From: Rhabditoides inermis
Lineage: Eukaryota; Nematoda; Chromadorea; Rhabditida; Rhabditidae
Direction of reading: 5' to 3'
DNA: 64,000 bases
Assembly: GCA_963966185.1 (NCBI GenBank)
Contig: CAWZYM010000151.1
Location: 57,501 to 121,500, forward strand
The translations under genes were made by a program, and so were the position numbers. The notes under the pieces were generated by a model. It did not search any database, was not told the DNA's origin, and saw nothing but the letters and a program-made list of their open reading frames with translations. The stretch's first letter is position 1. Each line of letters starts with the position of its first letter. Below are positions 23,558 through 36,300 of this stretch, piece by piece.

Positions 23558-25965
23558 ATGCGGCTCTGGTATCTGCTTGCTTTACTTCCGCTTGCGATTC
23601 ATGCTGATAAATTTCCTGATCACATACTGCAAAGGTAAGTGTTATCCAGATCTAGTCAGTCGAAGGGGGTTTCGGAACACATTGTTGGGTAGTTTTATGG
23701 ATGCAATTTGAAGTCGTTTGCAAAACTAGTCGCGGCGATACTCAAGGCGTGGTCAGTGGTCAGTCTCTTCGGAAGCCATTTCGGAAGTAGTTCGAAGTAG
23801 TTGGAGCGCATTCGCAAGTAGATTGAAGTGGTTGGGGACTCCAAGGATCCATCCGGGGAAAAACACTAAACCTTTGAACATTCCGCCCAAAGTCTGTGTT
23901 TTGTGTTTTGTGTTATGTCTACACCTATGGATAAATCATTATTATTATATTGCGGAGTTAGTTGGAAGTAGTTGGAAGGCAAGTGAGACGGCGTTTTGCA
24001 AGGCATTTCGGAGGTAGTTGAGAGGCTTTTTGGCAGTACATAGTTTGAAGAGACTGACCGCTACTTTACCGCTAATTACATAAATATGATCATTAAGCCT
24101 GCAAAAGTCGCTCACGATTGCTGATCTTATCAAAAACGTGGGACTTGTGGGCGTGAAACAACGTGAGCCGTTTCTTTTTCTTTCTTCCACTCTCGAGTTC
24201 TGAAGATCCGGACGAAGAGGATCTGTCGAGTTCCGAGGAGGGCTCTGACTTGCAGGTCGCATCACTAAAGATCCAGGGACAAGAACTCATTGACCAAGAA
24301 GATGGTATAAAAACTTTGTATTTATTATATATATTAAAAAAAACATCAACACATTTTTTCAGTGCGCGCGAGAAACTTTGTGAACATGCTGGACTCGAAG
24401 CCTGTTGCTAATCACTGCACACTTAAAAAGGTGAAAGTTGACAGGCTGTTCTCTTTAGTTAATATAATATAATATATTTGTCCATAAAAACAGAATCGCG
24501 ATGACATCATGGGAAGCACAACAAAAAGTTATGATGAACGAGTGTCCAACATCAATCAGTTTCCTTCCCAGTGAGGCAAAGCGAATACTGCGGAAGCCAC
24601 CTTCAGACACCTTGACGTATTTGGCAGAAGTGTACTTCCTCCACAGGCACTCTCGCGACGACAACTGAAATGAGTGAGGAGGCAAGCGCCTCATCATTAG
24701 AATCACCCAGTCAAGTCCAACCGCCAAGGAGATTCTATCACATTAACAGAATATTACAAGCGTGTGGGGTCTTGAAAACTCGTTTGGTGTGTACTAAAGA
24801 TACGATCAATTGCCTCTCCAAATTCTTTCTTAGATAAACATGTGATCACACTCCTATCCAAATCATTCCAATACTGGACAGCTCTATACAATATAAAACT
24901 TTGCCCTACTGTAGTGCGAGGTGAAGTGGCTGTGTTCTTGAGTTTCAAAAGGTTATGTGATTTTATTTGAAAATGATGGTGCTTTCAGACTTGCGTATCC
25001 GTCCCGCCACCGAATGCAAGGTCTCAAGTGGACTTGTATCGGTTTCCCAAATGCGTGATGGTGAGAAAAAAAAGTAAAAAAAAAAACTTTCACAGATTCC
25101 CGGATAATTTATAAATCCTTTGATTAAGATCTTTGGGGGAAAGAGAATTAGGGTCAAAGGACACGGAATTAGGTACTGAATTCAATTGTCCGAATGGATT
25201 TTTGAGACCAAAAATTGGCATAATTGATTAACTTACTACGATTTCTGGCAACAATTGTACAACTACAGTCTCCGCCCAACGACTCACTTATCTTTTGTTG
25301 CACTACTGACTAGTCGATTACTTGTTTCCTTGTCGATGCGCTTGCGCTCTTTTCTTTCGCGCGCTGTTTCACTACTCTCACCATTGCGTTGACACAGCTA
25401 GGTTTCAATCAACGGCAGCGCACACTGTGAGTTCGTTGCAAACGTGCTAAAAAAAATTGCCGTACCGTGAACCGGGGTACCGTGAACCGTACCGTACCGT
25501 ACCGTGAAGCCGTACCGTGAACCTTATACATTAGGCCGTGTAAAACAAACTCTTTTTTATATAAGAAACTTTTATAGATAATGTTTTTTTATTAATGAAA
25601 CTAATATTGCACACCTCGAGCTGACTTTTAAAAAAAAGTTTAGCCTGCAGCATGTGCAGCATAATGCGAGATTAGACCTATACTTTTTTAGATGAACCAG
25701 TGCGTGGGCACTTGCTGTTTTCATGGAGTGAAATGTGTTCCGCGCGCCATTCGACGAATGCCGCACACGGTAAACGAAATTATTCCAACTTTCGATAATC
25801 TTCGAAAAAAATCATTTTCCCAGGTTGGCGATGTAACATGGAATGCAAAAGTTAACAAAACGCAACTTGTCGACATCACGGAAATTAAGCTAGAAGAGCA
25901 CCTAAGTTGTGGATGCTTTCAATGCCCGACAGAGGTGAGGAAAGAGGGAGGGAGAGAGAGGAGAA

Positions 25966-26020
<55 letters not shown>

Positions 26021-26391
26021 AAAGAGGGGTGATAGAGAGGAGAGAGAGTGAGTGAGAGAGAGAGAGAGAAAGAAAGAGGAAAGAGGGGTGATAGAGAGGA
26101 GAGAGAGAGAGAGGAAAGAGGGGTGATAGAGAGGAGAGAGAGAGAGAGAGAGGGGAAAGAGGGGTGATAGAGAGGAGAGAGAGAGGAAAGAGGGGTGATA
26201 GAAAGGAGAGAGAGAGAGATCCTGACTACATCTTCCAGAATCCGCCGCCCTGTCTTCCCGGTGAATTCCTCGACGACAATTGCACGTGCGTGAGTACAAT
26301 GGAGAAACAAGAGGCCGCGACTACTGAGCAACCCTCGTGCCCCGCTGATTACACAATCAGCGACTTCGGTTGTCAGTGCGAAAAAAGATAA
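23558..26391 (+). CDS. PDGF/VEGF-like secreted growth factor, array copy 1, 240 aa
   Basis: Exons: 23558-23634, 24098-24162, 24206-24304, 24363-24430, 24989-25060, 25692-25769, 25824-25934, 26239-26391. The protein has a signal peptide (MRLWYLLALLPLAIHA), an acidic pro-region and then a cystine-knot domain at about residues 98-188. This includes CTLKKTCVSV, FPKCVMMNQCVGTCC, and EHLSCGCFQC. A C-terminal Cys-rich tail follows (PCLPGEFLDDNCTC, SCPADYTISDFGCQC). The pattern P-x-C-V...C-x-G-x-CC...H-x-x-C-x-C is that of PDGF/VEGF ligands, which bind receptor tyrosine kinases. Compared with copies 2 and 3 the 3' end is frameshifted just after CQC and stops early. This loses a basic KKKKEKGRGRWKP tail, and a MITE lies 33 bp downstream. 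The exon 3 acceptor (24205) was chosen by phase and is the weakest junction. Function in this species is inferred. Confidence 0.75.
23755..24066. mobile_element. MITE, family A, second copy, split by a LINE tail
   Basis: The ends GGTCAGTCTCTTC and GAAGAGACTGACC match the first copy at 22927. The middle (about 23838-23951) is interrupted by a LINE 3' tail. It lies in intron 1 of growth-factor copy 1. Confidence 0.65.
23838..23951 (+). mobile_element. 5'-truncated LINE 3' tail nested in a MITE
   Basis: The piece ends with TATGGATAAATCATTATTATTATAT, close to the terminal TATGGATAAACAATTATTATT of the long LINE ending at 34860. On both sides the MITE family A sequence resumes, so the LINE piece landed in the MITE. 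Confidence 0.65.
24465..24955 (-). mobile_element. 5'-truncated LINE, ORF2 end and 3' UTR
   Basis: The minus-strand frame 24948-24754 encodes VQYWNDLDRSVITCLSKKEF and ends DPTRL. This is homologous to the end of ORF2 in the LINE at 30998-34860 (VNYWNKLDRSTVCHQSKNEF, ending DLTRL). The 3' end carries an ATATTATATTATATT tail at 24465. It lies in intron 4 of growth-factor copy 1. Confidence 0.75.
25935..26225 (+). repeat. GA tract and AGGGGTGATAGAGAGGAGAG minisatellite
   Basis: The intron 25935-26238 is nearly all purine. A GA repeat leads into five copies of a unit containing GGGGTGATAGAGAGGAGAG. The last coding exon follows at 26239. Confidence 0.9.
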
Positions 26392-26423
26392 GAATGAAGA
26401 AGAAAAAGAAGAAGAATGATTAA

Positions 26424-26807
26424 AGTGACAATTTTATTGATCCGCAAACGGAAAAAAAATGAATTTTGAATTGGCGCGCTTTACAATTTCTGGCTATATT
26501 TATTGAACTCGAGATGCGTACCGCATAGGGATGTGTTTATCGGCTTTTACGACTTGAGTTTATGCTAGAAACGGAAATTCATGTCAAAAGTTTATTTTAA
26601 ATTCCTGTAATTCAAGACGTTTTGGACACTTAACTGTGATGTAACCTCATTTTTTACCCACAAAGCATTAAAAATGAGTTTTTTTTAGATGCAAAAAATA
26701 GTTTAAAATCATGAAAAAAGTTCTAATTTTCAGGTTTATCAGATGTTATTTGATGTTTCAATTAACTTTTCATTAGTGTAATATCACTTTAAGGCGAAAT
26801 CGTCACT
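26424..26807. mobile_element. TIR element with TTAA flanks (MITE), second family
   Basis: The left end AGTGACAATTT is inverted at the right end as AAATCGTCACT (one mismatch), and both are flanked by TTAA (26420-26423 and 26808-26811). The element is 384 bp, AT-rich and has no coding capacity. It lies 33 bp past the stop codon of growth-factor copy 1. Confidence 0.7.

Positions 26808-26846
<39 letters not shown>
26808..26846 (+). repeat. (TAA)n microsatellite
   Basis: About twelve TAA units directly follow the right end of the TTAA element. Confidence 0.95.
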
Positions 26847-26847
<1 letters not shown>

Positions 26848-26848
<1 letters not shown>

Positions 26849-27669
26849 CCTCTCAACGCTATCGATCACCGTTATCTCTACGTACATTATACCGCTTCAT
26901 TTGGCGCTTCCCCTCTGGTATCTTAAAGAGAACGTGCGGCGGGCGCATCCGCGCAATAAAGCTTCGATTCCTCAGCATTGTCTGGTGCGTCTCACATTAA
27001 AAGCGGCCCATAACATACATAACAACTTACTATTGATATTTTACAACGCATAGGGAAAAAGCACTTACGTGAGCTGTGAGTAAGTAGTAAGTTCTCTAAC
27101 CGACACAACACACTGAATGCAGTGAAATCAAGAGACCTGATGAGGAATCAAGATACCATTTCCATCTCACAGACACACAGAACACAGGATATGTGTATGG
27201 ATTGGATGGGGTGCGACTGTGCATGAGCTACCGCCGCACTGAAGTCGAAGATGGTTGCTAACACAGGGAAATGGGCGGTTTGTGTAGAGGCCTCGGCCGA
27301 TGGACTAGCGAAGTACTTATCAATAGATCAGAACGCCCCATTTTTCATTCACGCTGATCCTCCAGTGCAAAAGATGCCCCAATAATTTGAACCCTCACCG
27401 AAATCAATAGTTGCATGTTTTACACAGGAGCGTCGTGAAACTATGTATGTATAATGTATTAGAACTAGAGTCAGGAAAGCATCCCTCTTGCAGAGCGCGA
27501 TCTCTCTACGTTTGATAAAAGATTTATATATAATATATAATGATAATGATGCATGCCATTGAAACAAAACAATATAAAACACATGAACTACTGCAACTGC
27601 AGAAAACATGCTGCATCGACTGTCGACAAAAAAACGTGAAAGTGCCTGAACCAGAGTGGTCTACTTCTA
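26848..27669. other. spacer between growth-factor copy 1 and the sphingomyelinase stop codon
   Basis: No gene was recognised. It should include the 3' UTR of the minus-strand sphingomyelinase gene. Sequence is mixed with no clear repeat or transposon end. Confidence 0.4.
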
Positions 27670-30366
27670 CTATTGTCCAGCTATAGCGCAGAAGTGTGCC
27701 TCGTCGTGGCTCCTGGCGGACTTCATAGCGCACGTCATCTTCTTGACACAGGCGGGCTGCGTCGGACATCCGGCGCCGTGCCCCGACTGACGGTAGTAGT
27801 TTCTGCAACAACACGCCTCAGTCAGTCACGCGAGACAGCAAGAATCACAGAATGAACAGGTGCGATTTGCCGTCTACTTTGAACTTTGTAATCGCTCAGT
27901 TCGCTCAATGTCACTTAAATCAATAAATTATGATAAGTGTACTCTTAAAGTTTTGAATGAAACTTTTTAAAACGTATAATATAAACTATATGATTGATTT
28001 AAGGAAAGTTTGATTACTCGCCTGTGGAATTTCGTGAACAAAGCTTGGTCGTTCTCCATTCTGTTGACCAGATCATCGAAAGACGACGGCGACAGGTCCT
28101 TCATACCGTACTCTTCCTAAACTAGTACGGTATTCCACGAACTATCGTCCTCAGTATCAGTAACTACTGTTATGTTCGGCATTTCTACTACAGTACTTAA
28201 TCTCAAACCATACCGTACTCAAGCTAACACGGTACTCTTTCCAGTTACCGTACCCTGGTGTTGTACTCCAGCCTCCACTGTGGTTGAGTGCCCTTCGCCG
28301 CCGCATCAGCCACATCGGCGTAGTACGTATACGCGTCGATCACAGTCTGAAATATTCGAATGAGACTTGGGTCCCGTCGCGATTTCCGTATCAAGTTGAT
28401 GAAACCACTGGTTTATAAAAATAAATTGAGTTTGAATTACGTAATGTCAGCCCAAGGAATTGCGGAATCACTGTTTGACTGTTCGAAAACTGAATGCTGC
28501 GATGAGATGATGTCATGGAAAGATTGGCAGTCCGCCACGAATCTTTTTTCAGTGTCCTACTGTTTTGCTTATGCGAACGGTTCTGTAGCAAGTGTAATTC
28601 GATATGTTGTTTTTGTTTTGACGCATCCTCACGCGGTGCTCTCTGTACTTTGCACGAGGGTGTGATATACAAAAATATCCGTGGTATAAACGATTGCTTT
28701 CCGCTGCTGACTTCATTGTTTAGAAAGCAAAAAAAAATGCGACTCTGGTATCTGTTTGCTCTACTTCCGCTCGCAATTCATGCTGGTGAAATTCCTGATC
28801 ACATACTGAAAAGGTAAGGCTCGTGTATTTATTTGATCAAATGTATGGTAAGTCTCTCAGAAAACAGTCTATACATAACTAATCGAACTGTTCGGTAGTT
28901 TTGTGAATACATGTCGCATTTCTATAGTGATCACTATTTTAATCAAATAGTCTCATTAAGCCTGGAAAACTCTCTCTCGTTTGACGATCTGATGAAAAAC
29001 GTGAAATTTGTGGGCATCGCGCAGCGTAAGTCGCTGTTTGTTTGTTTCCTCAACAATCTTGTGTTTAGAGGACTCTGACTCGAATGTGTTAGCACTAAAG
29101 AGTCCGGGAGAAGATAAGATCATCTATCCACACGATCATGACAAAGCAGGTAAAATAACGCACCTAATATACTTATTTGTGTGTTAACAACACATACTCA
29201 ACACACATTTTGCAGTGCGCACGAGAAACTTTGTGAACATGCTGAAGTCGAAGCCTATTTCGAACCGGTGCACTCTCAAGCAGGTCATCATTGCCACACA
29301 ATTCTATATACTTTGCTTGCTCATTTGAAACAGTTGGCTCTGTGCAATTCGGCAGGATAGCATCCTGATTTCAAAAGTGCTACGTTCTTCGTTTTGTACG
29401 TTTCATAATCATTTTGATTGTTGTCTTTTGAGACGTGTGTTCCTGTGGAGCCAGCTGACGGGAGGACTGCGAGCGTGTGGAGAATGCCCAGCTGTGTGAT
29501 GGTGAGCAAAAAGGGCAGCGCGTTTTTTTACTCTTGCTAGATCAGAGGACAAGGAGCAGCTGAGAGTCAGCTCGTAGCAAAGCTTTGGTACACGCCATTC
29601 CAATCTTTAACTCTTTTAAGCTTCCTAAAGTCCTAAACTGTACCGACAAACGTCGCGTGGTTTAAAAAAAACAGATAAGAGGTGGAACGACTGAGGATCG
29701 AGAGAGAGAGAGAGAAGGGAAGAGAGACTGACTTGACGTGTACGAAGTCACTGGGCAGATCAGAGGAACTCCTAAACAGACACTCGAAGTAAATACAAAA
29801 AAGCGAGTGCGCGTCTCCGCGTCTACTGAATGTGATCGATCAGTGATGCTCCGTTCAGCTCGATGCTCTGGCCATTATTCATGATGCAGATCTCATAAAA
29901 TATATACCACACCTTATGCTTGCGCGTTGTGCTCCTGAAGATTGGGAGAGAACAATAGAATAAGAATATAACGATGTGAATAGAATACTACTATACATTT
30001 CTAGGTGAACCGGTGCGTGGGTGATTGCTGTTATTGGAAACGGGGATGTCGGCCGCGCGCCGTGCGACAAACCACACATACGGTATGTGGAATGACACAA
30101 ACTCGCTCCTTCTCTTCCCCTGAAACTCGGAGAGACTGTGAGAAAAGCGAGCGCGCTGATCGCGTCGCGTCGTTTCTTTCAACTACTTACTACTATTATT
30201 CATAATCTTCTAACAATATTTTTTAGATTGGCGAGTTCACATATGTGGAATATAATGACGAAGAAAAGGGATTGGAACTGCAAAGGACAATAGAGTACAA
30301 GGTGGGTGAGCATCTCAGCTGTGGATGCTTTCAATGCCCGGGAAATGTGAGGAGAGAGAGAGAGAG

Positions 30367-30397
<31 letters not shown>

Positions 30398-33300
30398 AAT
30401 GGAGAGAGACCCTGACTACATCTTCCAGAAGCCTCCCGTCTGTCTGCCCGGTGAATTCCTCGACAATAATTGCACGTGCGTGAATACAATGGAAAGGCAA
30501 GCGGCCACGTTTACTGAGCAACCCTCGTGCCCCGCTGATTTCACAATCAGCGACTCGGGTTGTCAGTGCGAGGAAGATACTAGAGAAGAAGGAGAAGGCA
30601 AGAAGAAGAAGGAGAAGGGACGAGGGAGATGGAAGCCTACCATCATCGAAAACAGTGTGTCGGATGAAGACAGAGAGTTGATGCGACGCAGGATCGATGC
30701 ATGATGCATGATCAATAAATCAATTGTACACGAGTCCGCGGTAACGTGATTATCCAGTTTTCCGATACATCATTTCTACACAGTTCATGAAAAAATATGC
30801 AAATATCGAAGTTGTCCACCGGTTGAATCGAGATCTATCCAGATGAAAACTGGAAACATGTCAACATGACGCAGGATCGATGCATGATCAATAAATCAAT
30901 TGTACATCAACGCAGTTTTCCGATTGGGTCACGCCACGATTTTTCTATCACATTTGAAGTTGATAATTCCACCGGTTGTACCAAGATCTATCGATATCAT
31001 TCCCTCGCTGTCTTCTCTCGTGGCCGGTCGGGCCGAAATTCAACAATGGCCGAAAAGGAAAAGAATGTTCTGGTCGATGCGCACAACTACCAGATGATGA
31101 AGGAGATGCTCGCGCAGCAGCAGGAGACAATCACGATGCAGCAAGGTACCATATCCTGTCAGCAGCAGACGATCGCTAAGCTGACTGCGATGATAGAGAA
31201 AAAGATCAATACTCAATCGATATCCGCGCCGCCTACCATTGCGCGTGTCACCAAGTATGATCCGTTTTCGCTGGAGGATGTTCAGAAGCGCGTCCCACGC
31301 AACAGGCAGTACGAGGAGTACGTGGAAAGCGGAAAGCTGAAAGAAGAGCGAGACAAAGAAGGAAAGGACTCGCGTTGTGTGATCGTTGGGTTGGAGGAGA
31401 AGGACGACGAGACTACCGAGTCGCTCACTGAACTCATCAAGAAGACCGTGATCGAAGCTGGACTCACTGAAGACCTCGTGCTCAAGGCGTTCCGCCCGGA
31501 CATCAAGATCGGACCAGGTTACCGCCCTGTCAAAGTCTCTCTGCGGGACGCGGACGCCACTCGCCGTGTTCGCGCTGTTCTCGGACGTGCTGGGCTCGGT
31601 CGCTTCGTTCGTGCGGATCTCACGTGGATGGAGCGTCAGAGGGATAAGCAGCTTAGGCACTATGTCTCCATTGTTAACGATGATTGTGGTAGTTACAGGT
31701 ACTGCGTGCGGGATCTGGAGGTAGGACTGGCCGGACGCGGACGGTTCAAGGGAAGCGCGCTCGCTCGGAAGGAGACCTCGGTGGACAAGGAAGCTGGAGG
31801 TGGGGGAGTGGGGAAATCTGATGCGGTGATAACCAATCACTGAATAGTATGTCACGCGATGAACTAAGCATGTCTATAAGTAATACACGCTCTTTAAATC
31901 ATGAATCCATGTTATCCTTTTCGCATCATTTCTCTCTAAATCCCAACCAATTAGCTATAATCACTGAGACATGGTTATCCTCAACAGACGCGGTTCCTAC
32001 TTTTTCTAATAGAACATCTTACTCGGTCTCTCGGTCTCATAAAGGCGGTGGTGGTGTTTTAATATCCGTACCCAACATCTTTCGGAGTAAAATAGTGAAG
32101 CAGTTTTCGTGCCGCTCTTTCGACGCGGTCTGTATCACCATTGGATACGGCGCGAAGGATATGACCATCATAGGCGTTTATCGACCACCCGTGTCCGATG
32201 CGAACTTTGTTGGGTCATTCGAAAGTTTTGTGAGTTCGCTCACAATATGCGGTTCCCTCGTAGTCGGGGGAGATCTCAATTTCCCTGATGTGAATTGGCT
32301 AAACCTCCATGCAACGACAAGTCATGCTAGGAACTTCCTAAATCTGTGCAGCACTCTCGGTTTATTACAAGTTGTAAATTTCCCCACTCGAGGTCAAAAC
32401 ACACTCGATCTTATTTTAACGGATGACAATCAGCTTCTTACAAATTTGCGTACAGGAATAGCGTTCAGCGACCATCTCATGGTGGAAGCGGATTTCCGTT
32501 GTTTCAACTTACCTGCACCGCGATCAGTGAGGAAAAGTCGTGACTTACGCAATGCGGACTATGCTGCGATGGAAATCGATCTCAGTTCAGTCAACTGGTT
32601 CTCTCTGTTCAATAATTGCGATCTAAATGAAATGTACAACAGGTTTTGTGATAAGGTTATGACAAGTGTATCCCTAAGAGTCCCTTTAAAATCTACACAA
32701 CTATGCGAGTTTCCGATTTGGCTTGGAAGATTAAAGCAACGGGTTAGACGAGCATACATAAAACAGAAAAACAGTGGCCTTCAAGATGATATAGTACGGT
32801 ATAAGACACTTTTGCGAGAGTATAGGCAGAGTCTGGCTATGTGTATTCGTGACAGGGAGAGAAATATCCTAAGGTCCAAAAACACGACGCAATATTGGCA
32901 ATATGTTAAAAACAAGATGGCGCCTCCGCAACCTATTCCCTCTCTAATAGACTCATCTGGTAGAGTTGTCGATAGCGACAGTGAAAGGGCTTCGCTGTTC
33001 AATCAATATTTTGCTTCAGTGTTCACAGTTGACAATAATGCGCATTTCGATCCACAAATCAATACGCCTATTTCTCACATGCAGGAAGTAGATCTTTCAG
33101 CCCATGTTGTCTATGAGTATCTTAAAAGAACAAAGCGCGAACTAAGTTGTGGGCCCGACGATATTCCCTCTATCCTGTTACAGTCACTCGCTGTTGTACT
33201 CGCTCTACCGCTGTCTTTGATATTTAGAGAAAGTATGAGGAGTGGTACGGTTCCAGAATTGTGGAGAAAAAGTATTGTTGTTCCTGTTTTCAAGAAAGGT

Positions 33301-36300
33301 GACCACTCAAGTTGCACTAATTATAGACCCATATCACTTACCTGTCGCGTTTTGGAGCGTATTATTGTGTATCAAATGCGTAATCATCTTTGGAACAAAG
33401 ATTTAATCTCTAGAGCGCAACATGGTTTTCTCAATGGAAGAAGCTGTACAACCAATATGATAGAGTTTGTGGGCTATATTTCGTCAAAACTAGCCAAGAA
33501 AACTAATGTAGACTGTATATATCTTGACGTGAGTAAAGCATTTGATACGGTATGTCATCGCCGTCTGCTTATACTATGTAAACGTTACGGTCTAAACCGA
33601 GAAGTGCTGCAATGGTTATTGTGTTATCTGAGTGATAGGTGGCAATCAGTACGTATCGGATCCAGCTATTCCGAATGGCTACCGGTAATAAGCGGCGTAC
33701 CACAAGGATCGGTTCTAGGACCACTCTTCTTCCTGCTATATATTAACGACCTTGACAGAAACACAATAATTTACAGTGAACATATAGTGTATGCTGACGA
33801 CTTGAAACTTTATATCAGTCATGACATTCCTGACTTCCATAAAAAATTGAATCATGATCTGAATAATGTGAGAAATTTCCTTGCGGATCGACAATTAAAG
33901 TTGTCTGTTACCAAATGCGAGGTACTAAACTTTGGCAAGAAAAATCCAAGGCACAAATATCAATGCGACAATGTGACTTTGTCGAACGTGGAGGTAGTGC
34001 GCGACCTTGGTATCTGGATTACCCCTACCCTTGATCCTTCTATCCATCTATAAAAGGTCATCCAGAAAGCAAATTGTCGTATCAACACACTGAGAAGAAC
34101 ATTTACGAATAATACGGCATTGTTTCTCAATTTCTATAAAATTTCGATACGGCCTACTCTAGAATATGGATCTGAAATTCTCTGTCATATGAACAAAGGA
34201 TGTATTAATGATCTAGAAAAGGTGCAAAGGGCTTTCACTCGAATTTTACTGCCTAAAACACAGTATTCAGTTCGATTATCCTCCCTTTCTCTGGAAACTC
34301 TATGGCTCAGACGCATTAAAAATGATATTCGCATTGTACATCGCTATCTTTATGGATATATGAACACGCCGCACATGCCTTTCACACTCATTCCCCGAGA
34401 TTCACGAGCTGCTTCACTTCGTTCTAACGGACTCAAAATCACTTATCCCGTCGTAGGCTCTGAGCCAACGTTTGTATCAGCCCGTGTGGTGAACTATTGG
34501 AATAAGTTGGACCGCTCAACCGTTTGCCATCAAAGTAAGAACGAATTCAAAATTGCCCTAAATAGGTTTCTTTTGCTTCACTCACTTAACGACCTCACTA
34601 GGCTTTAGTATATCGCGTGAATACTATCAGTGATTGTAGTGTCTCGTAGCAGGCTTTCCCTGCTCTCATCTTTCAGCCTGCTTTCTACCGGGAGCGCGTG
34701 TCTCACACAAGCACCCTTTGGGTGTCTCTGAGGGGCGCGCTGCAGTCTAGCCTTGCGGAGATCGTGGAACTGAGCTGTTCGACTCACGGCCGTCCAACCC
34801 ATTTCCATATCCCCATTTAGTACTTGACTGTTTTTATGGATAAACAATTATTATTATTATTATATGGATGTCAACATGTTATCGAAGTTGAGTTAGCACC
34901 GGGCTACGAAAAAAACCTGATGAAAACAATGCAGTTTTGCGTTGTATACACATTTCTGTAGCTAGTGGAATTCGAAATATTGTTGTTGTGACTCACCCTT
35001 ACGCGGTTTACTCTGTGTTTTGCACATGGGAGAGTTTACGCTATCCAAACACTCAATGGTGCAAACTTTCAGCTGCCAGCTCATTTTTAGAGAACAAAAA
35101 GTCTACTATGCGGCTATGGTTTCTGCTTGCTCTAGTACCGCTCGCAATTGGTACTGATGCTACGGATGAAGTCATTCCTGATCACATTCTCAAACGGTAA
35201 GCATCGTTTGCTCTGGTTAGACGAAACGTGCAACGAAACCCAGACTTGCGTACGCGTTTCGAAGTCGTTTGCGAGGAGAGTTTCGAAGATAATGACGCGC
35301 CAATTGAATAGGATCAAGCGAGACATCAACTATTCTAGCACGACATATTTGTGATACCTTAATCTGGTTTGTGTTCAGTAGCTATACACTTTATTGGCAT
35401 GCTGTTGATGGAGATATCGATTTATTCGCTTCTGCATGTTTTGTATTATGATCACCGCGCATTATCATGAGTGTCATAACTGCGAGAGAAAAGAAGAAGT
35501 GGTTTTTTTTGTTTCGCATAGCGAATGAGGAGGACCAAATATTCACCATTTTGACGTGAAACACCTCTCTTTTGTCTTTCTTTTTTTTTTTGAGTAATTA
35601 CAACAATTATGTGTTTTAATACACCGAAACAATCAAAAATCCCCTTTGATTTTCGTCCCGCTTAGCCTGCGACAATCTTTCTCGTGGGACCATCTCATCG
35701 CCAAACGTAAGTAGTTTTTAATGTGTTTTTTTTCTCTTCTCTCGCAATGACCAATGAATTTAGCGGAATCCGAATCTCGTGTGTTATCATTGAAGAGTCA
35801 GGGAGAAGAATATATCTTATCATCAGACGGTAAAAAATAAACCTATTGTAAATGGATTGTTGACAGCATTTTTAGTGATAACTGCAAACTTTGTGAACAT
35901 GATGAAATCAAAACCAATCGCCAATCGCTGCACTCTTAAACAGGTGAAGTTCGCAGTTTGATATAGTTGGTTTGCATATCAAAGTATCATCATGATTTGA
36001 GACGTGCGTGCCTGTGAAACCAGCGGACCCTCGAGCAATGGCGCAAGTGAGCGTGGTTCGGATGCCGAGCTGTGTGATGGTGGGAAGTAGTCGAGATACT
36101 GTAGTCGTACTACTACGACTACCGTACCTCGAAGGTGGTGAGCGAAGGCGCGATGAAGTTGATGAGCCATTGTGCAATGACGTGTGCAGCTTGCACTACG
36201 GTGCTTTCCAAACGTCTTTTCGAAGAGTGAAATGTCATGTTATTTCATGTGGTTGTCGTTTTTTACACACGCAATTTAGAGTGGCACGTTCCTTTAATGC

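Larger units (their letters stand above)
30998..34860 (+). mobile_element. near full-length CR1/L2-like non-LTR retrotransposon (LINE 1)
   Basis: The element carries ORF1 and ORF2 and ends in TATGGATAAACAATTATTATTATTATTAT. The insertion point is read from the paralogous 3' flank of copy 3. There TCTATCGATAT continues to GGATG and ATGGATGTCAACATG, while here the element lies between TCGATAT and TATGGATGTCAAC. There are no LTRs. Superfamily is inferred from the endonuclease/RT order and the short-repeat tail. Confidence 0.85.

Noticed and set aside
28391..28672. Minus-strand frame of 93 codons upstream of growth-factor copy 2
   Set aside because: It overlaps the conserved 5' flank of the array and lies within the sphingomyelinase intron, with no matching phase or family motif.
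31040..31855. Minus-strand 271-codon open frame opposite LINE 1 ORF1
   Set aside because: It is the mirror of a long GC-rich coding frame. The plus-strand frame has ORF1 features and ORF2 directly after it.
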